Assembly: GCA_019119575.1 (NCBI GenBank)
Contig: DWWT01000025.1
Location: forward strand, 1-34,788
Direction of reading: 5' to 3'
From: Candidatus Enterocloster excrementipullorum
Lineage (GTDB): Bacteria > Bacillota > Clostridia > Lachnospirales > Lachnospiraceae
DNA: 34,788 nucleotides
The notes under the pieces: model-generated
What the model saw: the letters and a program-made list of their open reading frames with translations, nothing else
The model's database searches: none
Told to the model about the DNA's origin: nothing
Program-made: the position numbers and the translations under genes
Shown here: one piece after another, positions 30,742-34,788 of the stretch
Layout of the letters: each line of letters starts with the position of its first letter
Numbering within the stretch: the stretch's first letter is position 1

Positions 30742-31400
30742 TCCAGGGTATTCTCCTTTCGTGAGAGCTTCTCCAGGGAAACCTTCAGCGCGGCGATCTC
30801 CGCTTCCATTTCTCCCATCCGGATCTTCATCTCCTCGTATTCTTCCAGTGTCATGGTCTCCTTTTGCTTGGGCAGAGAAATCCCATCCTTTTTCACCGGG
30901 CGGGCGGGAACTCCGGCCGCCGTCACATTGTCCTCCAGGGGCTTAAGCAGGACGGCATTTGCCGCTATGGAACAGTTATCTCCCACCTCAAAGGCCCCCA
31001 GGATCTTGGCCCCGGCTCCCACCATCACATTATTCCCCAGGGTAGGGTGACGTTTTCCCTTCTTGGTTCCCACGCCCCCCAGGGTGACCCCCTGATAAAT
31101 CGTGCAGTTGTCCCCCACAACCGCGGTCTCTCCGATCACCACGCCGCTTCCGTGGTCGATGAGAATGCCGTGCCCCAGCTCAGCCCCCGGATGGATCTCA
31201 ATCAATGTGAAAAACCGGGCAATCTGTGAGATGAGCCTGGCAATAAAAAACAGTTTATGCCTGTAAAACCAGTGAGCGAATCGGTGCCAGATCAGGGCGT
31301 GAACCCCCTGATACAGAAGAAGAACCTCCAGCCAGTTTCTCGCCGCAGGATCCCGCTCCTGCACCGCCTTTATGTCCATCCATATGTCTTTGAATATCAT
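30738..31400 (-). CDS. cysE: Serine O-acetyltransferase
   Basis: A 220-residue enzyme of the EpsC/CysE type that makes O-acetylserine, the first step of cysteine synthesis. The N-terminal helices precede a left-handed beta-helix with hexapeptide repeats, and hallmarks are 'IEIHPGAELGHGILIDHGSG' and 'VTLGGVGTKKGKRHP'. The C-terminal 40 residues are a charged helical extension. The leader upstream holds a dispersed repeat and a small hairpin. It overlaps ttcA. Confidence 0.95.
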   Translation of the reverse strand: MIFKDIWMDIKAVQERDPAARNWLEVLLLYQGVHALIWHRFAHWFYRHKLFFIARLISQIARFFTLIEIHPGAELGHGILIDHGSGVVIGETAVVGDNCTIYQGVTLGGVGTKKGKRHPTLGNNVMVGAGAKILGAFEVGDNCSIAANAVLLKPLEDNVTAAGVPARPVKKDGISLPKQKETMTLEEYEEMKIRMGEMEAEIAALKVSLEKLSRKENTLE

Positions 31401-31420
31401 CGCTATTCCAGCCTTTCCAT

Positions 31421-31452
31421 AAAAATTCCCGCCTGTTCAGCTTCCAGCGGGC
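31421..31452 (-). other. Hairpin with T-run in the cysE leader
   Basis: Minus-strand GCCCGC (31452-31447) and GGCGGG (31433-31428) pair with a short loop and are followed by AATTTTT, 20 bases before the cysE ATG. It has the shape of a weak attenuator. It may simply be part of the dispersed repeat. Confidence 0.3.
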
Positions 31453-31471
31453 ACTGTGTGCAGAATCCCTT

Positions 31472-31510
31472 CGAGCGTGTTTGAAAATTGCTTTCTGTCA
31501 AACACACTCT
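31472..31510. repeat. Dispersed inverted-repeat element in the cysE leader
   Basis: Arms AGCGTGTTTGA and TCAAACACACT flank a short middle, making a 39-base imperfect hairpin. One arm recurs at 28077-28105, and a looser match to its complement occurs near 22187-22208. It lies downstream of the cysE promoter. Confidence 0.55.
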
Positions 31511-31532
31511 AGGGTACAGTATAGCATATGAT

Positions 31533-31561
31533 ATTCTATTTAAAAAGGATTTTTTGCCCAA
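31533..31561 (-). promoter_or_regulatory. Promoter of cysE-ttcA
   Basis: On the minus strand TTGGGC (31561-31556), 17 bases, TAGAAT (31538-31533), right after the prcB-like stop. An alternative -10 (TATACT) follows about 11 bases later without a good -35. Confidence 0.35.
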
Positions 31562-31565
31562 CGCG

Positions 31566-32000
31566 TCACTGGAACACCACGGGGTTTTCCAGGTATTCCG
31601 TCTTTATTACTATGTAGGGAAAGGACTGGCCGCCTCCCGGATTCTCCCCCTTCTCTGGTCCTAAAAGCTCCGTGCGAATCACAATGGAATTGTCCGTCAG
31701 ATACAGCTCATTGACCGCAATGCTGTATCCGCCTGTGGGCTGTACCCCGTAGCCCACTGCAATGTAAAGGTTCTGATTGTCCGTATAGGTCAGCTTAAAG
31801 GGCTCCGACTGCTTCTGGGCAATCAGATCCTTTAACTGCTGAGGCGTCTCCATTTCCCCCGCCACCGTGAACTCCAGATCCCGCACCTTTTCCCCGCTGT
31901 CCTTTGAAGCCCCGCAGCCCATAAGCAGCCCGGCGCACAGCGCCAGCACCGCCAACACCGCTGCGCACAGCCTGCAGGCTCCTGTTTTTCCCTGTCTCAT
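31566..32000 (-). CDS. PrcB-like lipoprotein
   Basis: A 144-residue small lipoprotein. The signal peptide ends in a lipobox-like 'LLMGCG', so it should be anchored outside the membrane. The mature part has the PrcB C-terminal pattern: 'PTGGYSIAVNELYLTD', then 'PGGGQSFPYIVIKT' and 'PVVF' at the end. PrcB was named for its link to the PrcA protease, but most homologues are uncharacterised. The GGGAGG site lies inside the right arm of the ilvE terminator, 11 bases before the ATG. Confidence 0.85.
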   Translation of the reverse strand: MRQGKTGACRLCAAVLAVLALCAGLLMGCGASKDSGEKVRDLEFTVAGEMETPQQLKDLIAQKQSEPFKLTYTDNQNLYIAVGYGVQPTGGYSIAVNELYLTDNSIVIRTELLGPEKGENPGGGQSFPYIVIKTEYLENPVVFQ

Positions 32001-32058
32001 AAAATAAAAAACCTCCCGGAATATTTGGATACAGTTACTACCAATATATTCCGGGAGG
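32001..32058 (-). terminator. ilvE terminator that contains the prcB-like ribosome binding site
   Basis: Arms CCTCCCGGAATAT (32012-32024) and ATATTCCGGGAGG (32046-32058) pair perfectly over 13 bases, followed on the minus strand by TTTTTTATTTT up to the prcB-like ATG. The GGGAGG of the 3' arm on that strand is the only Shine-Dalgarno for the next gene. Confidence 0.85.
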
Positions 32059-32075
32059 AACGATTTATGCGCTCC

Positions 32076-33101
32076 TTAGCAAATCTTGCGGATCCAGCCC
32101 TCGGGAGCCTCCACGGTTCCCATCTGGATTCCCGTAAGGGTCTCATACAGTTTCTTTGTCACAGGCCCCATCTCTTCCATGCCGCTGGAGAAGCAGATCT
32201 CCCTGCCGTGATCCACAACCTTGCCGACCGGTGAGATTACCGCCGCAGTTCCGCACAGACCGCACTCTGCGAAATCATCCAGCTCGGAAAGCTTTACGGG
32301 TCTCTGGGTCACCTTGAGACCGAGATAGTGCTCCGCCACATACACCAGGGAGCGGCGCGTGATGGACGGAAGAATGGAATCCGACTTAGGCGTCACAACC
32401 TCCCCATCCTTTGTGACAAAGAGGAAGTTGGCTCCGCCGGTCTCTTCCACATAGGTTCTGGTGGCCGGATCCAGGAACATGTTCTCGTCAAATCCGGCTG
32501 CGTGGGCCGTCACGGATGCGTGCAGGCTCATGGCGTAGTTCAGCCCTGCCTTTACATGACCGGTTCCATGGGGAGCTGCCCGGTCAAAATCGCTGACACA
32601 GATGGTGATGGGCTTTGCGCCCCCTTTAAAGTAGGGCCCCACCGGAGTTCCGAACAGGCGGAACTGATACTCGTTTGAGGGCTTTACGCCGATCACCGGG
32701 CCGGACGCGAACATATAGGGCCGCAGATACAGAGTGGCTCCGCTGCCGTATGGCGGCACCCAGGCTGCGTTGGCGCTCACCACCTGGTCAACCGCCTCCA
32801 GAAATCTCTCCTTGGGGAAGGGAGGCATCTCCAGACGGGCCGCAGAATCCATCATGCGCTCCGCATTCAGATCAGGACGGAAGGTGACAATGCTGCCGTC
32901 CTCCTGGGTGTATGCCTTGAGACCCTCAAAAATCTCCTGGCAGTACTGCAGAATGCCCGCGCACTCATTTATCACCACATTGGAATCGGCAGTCAGCCGT
33001 CCCTCGCCCCACGCGCCGTCCTTATAGTCCGCCACATAGCGCATATCCGTAGGCATATAGGAAAATCCTATGTTTCCCCAGTCCAGATTTTTCTTTTCCA
33101 T
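32076..33101 (-). CDS. ilvE: Branched-chain amino acid aminotransferase
   Basis: A 341-residue PLP-dependent class IV aminotransferase that interconverts Leu, Ile and Val with their 2-oxo acids. The PLP lysine lies in 'GHVKAGLNYAMS'; 'ATRTYVEETGGANFLFV' and 'FAECGLCGTAAVISPVGKV' are family signatures. GGAGGAATCATT precedes the ATG. It is monocistronic or leaks into the prcB-like gene through the terminator. Confidence 0.97.
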   Translation of the reverse strand: MEKKNLDWGNIGFSYMPTDMRYVADYKDGAWGEGRLTADSNVVINECAGILQYCQEIFEGLKAYTQEDGSIVTFRPDLNAERMMDSAARLEMPPFPKERFLEAVDQVVSANAAWVPPYGSGATLYLRPYMFASGPVIGVKPSNEYQFRLFGTPVGPYFKGGAKPITICVSDFDRAAPHGTGHVKAGLNYAMSLHASVTAHAAGFDENMFLDPATRTYVEETGGANFLFVTKDGEVVTPKSDSILPSITRRSLVYVAEHYLGLKVTQRPVKLSELDDFAECGLCGTAAVISPVGKVVDHGREICFSSGMEEMGPVTKKLYETLTGIQMGTVEAPEGWIRKIC

Positions 33102-33134
33102 AATGATTCCTCCATTCCCTTATGTATGTCTCGC

Positions 33135-33160
33135 AATTGTTCAGAACACGCCGAACAATT
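33135..33160. promoter_or_regulatory. Inverted repeat in the ilvE leader
   Basis: AATTGTTC and GAACAATT are perfect 8-base arms with a 10-base middle, about 10 bases past the predicted start site. It partly resembles the CodY box (AATTTTCWGAAAATT), with about five mismatches. It may be an operator or a leader hairpin. Confidence 0.4.
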
Positions 33161-33177
33161 ATGGTATTTTGAGAATC

Positions 33178-33206
33178 ATTATAGTCTCATTGCCCCATAA
33201 AATCAA
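33178..33206 (-). promoter_or_regulatory. Promoter of ilvE
   Basis: On the minus strand TTGATT (33206-33201), 17 bases, TATAAT (33183-33178), about 75 bases before the ilvE ATG. Confidence 0.7.
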
Positions 33207-33207
33207 T

Positions 33208-33250
33208 CAAAAACTTTCCTCCTGGATATACCGTTGGGGTATGGGAGGTA
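33208..33250 (-). terminator. Probable terminator of the SLC13-type permease gene
   Basis: Minus-strand stem with CCTCC/GGAGG outer arms (33248-33244 and 33222-33218) and ATACC/GGTAT inner arms, then AAAGTTTTTG. It lies about 110 bases past the permease stop and just before the ilvE promoter. Confidence 0.45.
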
Positions 33251-33358
33251 TAACCGAGCCCTCTGTATCTGATGCAGTTTCACCAGCCTGACTCTTACCA
33301 CGCTGCATATGCTATGAAGTGCCTGGAGATGATTTTTGACTTTTCTATCCCTGATCTG

Positions 33359-34618
33359 CTATCCCATGAGGGAGAGATTGAAATTGGAAAATAAGGGAAC
33401 CGCCGCGCAGATAAGAATCCCGAGAAAGACTAAATTCCAGAAGGTGAACACCTTCATATACATCCCTTTTCTCTCCGGAAATTCCCCTGCATAAAATTTA
33501 AAAGAAATAAGACTCGCCAGAGAGGCGATCAGCGTTCCCAATCCCCCAAGGTTCACTCCCGTGAGAAGCGCCTGGGCATTGTCCGTAAAGCCGGACAGGA
33601 GAATGGCCGCAGGTACATTGCTGATAATCTGGCTGGCCAGGATGCCGGCCCACAGCTCCCGTCCTCCCACAAGAGCCACCAAGAGATCATTGACCTGGGG
33701 GACTCGCTTCATATTGCCGATGAAAACAAAAAAGCACAGAAAGGTCAGCAGCAGGAAATAATCCACATTTTTCAAAAGCCTGGGGTTGACCACTGCTGCG
33801 ACTAAAACTGTGATAATCAGCACGGGACCGTACGGCAAGATACGGAACACCACCAAAAGGCATAGCAGAAGCAGCGTCATGTAAACGGAAAAGGTGGGGA
33901 CCGGGGCGTTGGCGCGCCTTTTTACGGGGCGCATGTCCAGCACCTGCAGCGGCGCCTTTTTCTGTGTCATTGTCCCCGGGACAGGTGCTTTCGCCCCCAC
34001 CTTTTCTTTCTTAGGCACGGGGTCATCCCCAGCCGCCGACTCCTCACCGACATTTTTTTGTATTGGCTTATCCGGCTCTTTCCAGAGAATAAAAAGAAGG
34101 AGCACAAGAGAAATTCCCGCGTAAGGGAGAACCGCCCATGCGAACTCTTCCATATCCATAGAAAACGCCGAATACAGATACAAATTCTGCGGGTTCCCGA
34201 TCGGCGTCGCCATGCTTCCCAAATTGGCGGCTATGGTCTCCAGAACCACAATCTTCAAAATTCGCTCCTCCTCGCCGACCATGCGGAACACAAGGATCGT
34301 AAAAGGCACAAAAGTAATCAGCGTCACGTCATTGGTAATCACCATACTGCTCCAAAAGCACAGCAGAACCATGGTGACGGACAGCCTGCGAAGGCTCCCT
34401 GCCCGTTTTAAAAGGGAGCGGCCCATAAAATCAAACACTCCCAGGGATCGGAAGCCTGCCACAATAAGCATCAGACAGAACAAAAGAGCCAATGTCCGGT
34501 AATCCGGATATGCCAGGTAAAACGAATCCGGCCGCACAATCAGCGCTGATGCCAGCGCCAGAAAAAAGGACACACAGAAAACGGTCTCGCTCTTTAAAAA
34601 ATTTATAAGGGCTTTCAT
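33359..34618 (-). CDS. SLC13/ArsB-type anion permease
   Basis: A 419-residue polytopic membrane protein of the citrate-transporter/ion-transporter superfamily (CitMHS/SLC13/ArsB). About ten hydrophobic segments are visible. 'MVITNDVTLITFVPFTILV' and 'GSMATPIGNPQNLYLY' match the re-entrant substrate-binding repeat of this superfamily. A charged loop rich in Lys, Pro and Glu (about 180-240) splits the two halves. The anion is not predictable. ATG 34618 has GGAG 7 bases upstream; a better AGGAGG serves another ATG at 34631 in a different frame. Confidence 0.9.
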   Translation of the reverse strand: MKALINFLKSETVFCVSFFLALASALIVRPDSFYLAYPDYRTLALLFCLMLIVAGFRSLGVFDFMGRSLLKRAGSLRRLSVTMVLLCFWSSMVITNDVTLITFVPFTILVFRMVGEEERILKIVVLETIAANLGSMATPIGNPQNLYLYSAFSMDMEEFAWAVLPYAGISLVLLLFILWKEPDKPIQKNVGEESAAGDDPVPKKEKVGAKAPVPGTMTQKKAPLQVLDMRPVKRRANAPVPTFSVYMTLLLLCLLVVFRILPYGPVLIITVLVAAVVNPRLLKNVDYFLLLTFLCFFVFIGNMKRVPQVNDLLVALVGGRELWAGILASQIISNVPAAILLSGFTDNAQALLTGVNLGGLGTLIASLASLISFKFYAGEFPERKGMYMKVFTFWNLVFLGILICAAVPLFSNFNLSLMG

Positions 34619-34672
34619 TTGTAAACTCCATTCCGCCCTCCTTCAGAGGGCACCAAAAAATAAGCAGCCCCT

Positions 34673-34701
34673 ATTATACCTCCTCTTTTTGGACAAAGCA
34701 A
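34673..34701 (-). promoter_or_regulatory. Promoter of the SLC13-type permease gene
   Basis: On the minus strand TTGCTT (34701-34696), 17 bases, TATAAT (34678-34673), about 55 bases before the permease ATG. Confidence 0.6.
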
Positions 34702-34702
34702 T

Positions 34703-34724
34703 GCCGCCGTTAAAACACGGCGGC
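34703..34724 (-). terminator. GC-rich hairpin, possible terminator of a gene beyond the window
   Basis: GCCGCCGT and ACGGCGGC are perfect 8-base arms with a 6-base loop. Only scattered T's follow (ATTGCTTTG on the minus strand), so termination is not certain. The rest of the window to 34788 shows no complete gene. Confidence 0.4.
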
Positions 34725-34788
34725 AGATTTGCTGCTGTTCAGCTGTGCATCTGACTTTTCACTCGTCCTCCTTGCTGCAGATCTGCAG

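Noticed and set aside
31401..31533. T-box leader for cysE
   Set aside because: The leader is too short and no T-box consensus (TGGNACCGCG-like) was seen; it is filled by the dispersed repeat.

Overview
The window looks like chromosomal DNA of a GC-rich, endospore-forming member of Lachnospiraceae (Clostridia). The pointers are the strong AGGAGG-type ribosome binding sites, an AAA-ATPase-like/DUF1703 protein, a DUF3794-LysM spore-envelope protein, the rpsF-ssb-rpsR operon, DUF951, and small dispersed repeats of a kind I associate with this family. Almost every gene is on the minus strand; the only plus-strand genes are azlC and azlD. No rRNA, tRNA, CRISPR array or transposase was seen, and no gene-free gap exceeds about 300 bases.

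Region 1 (1-7752, minus). A four-gene operon starts from a good promoter at 7724-7752. It encodes an AAA-ATPase-like/PD-(D/E)XK protein, a 390-residue HTH-containing protein, a 1374-residue membrane protein that joins a Ser/Thr kinase-like domain to a NACHT/STAND-type NTPase, a single membrane span and a large outer domain, and a secreted protein cut by the window edge. The last three are tightly spaced. This is the best candidate for an undescribed signalling or defence-like module.

Region 2 (7782-14493, minus). A complete F1Fo ATP synthase operon in the order atpI-B-E-F-H-A-G-D-C. The c subunit has a sodium-type site with two carboxylates (E34 and E67), and epsilon is naturally short, with no C-terminal helical domain.

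Region 3 (14632-22261, minus). A broken Gfo/Idh/MocA oxidoreductase gene overlaps a cbiL-like precorrin-2 methyltransferase. A family-5 peptide/nickel-type ABC transporter (binding protein, two ATPases, two permeases) follows. Its own consensus-like promoter carries a perfect palindrome at the likely transcription start, and the operon ends at a terminator with 22-base arms.

Region 4 (22275-28026). The divergent azlCD branched-chain amino acid exporter, then rpsF-ssb-rpsR, an aldo/keto reductase with DUF951, and a coupled pair of GNAT acetyltransferase and sirtuin genes.

Region 5 (28077-34788, minus). A DUF3794-LysM protein, an overlapping cysE-ttcA pair with a dispersed repeat in the cysE leader, a PrcB-like lipoprotein whose ribosome binding site lies inside the ilvE terminator hairpin, ilvE, and an SLC13/ArsB-type anion permease.
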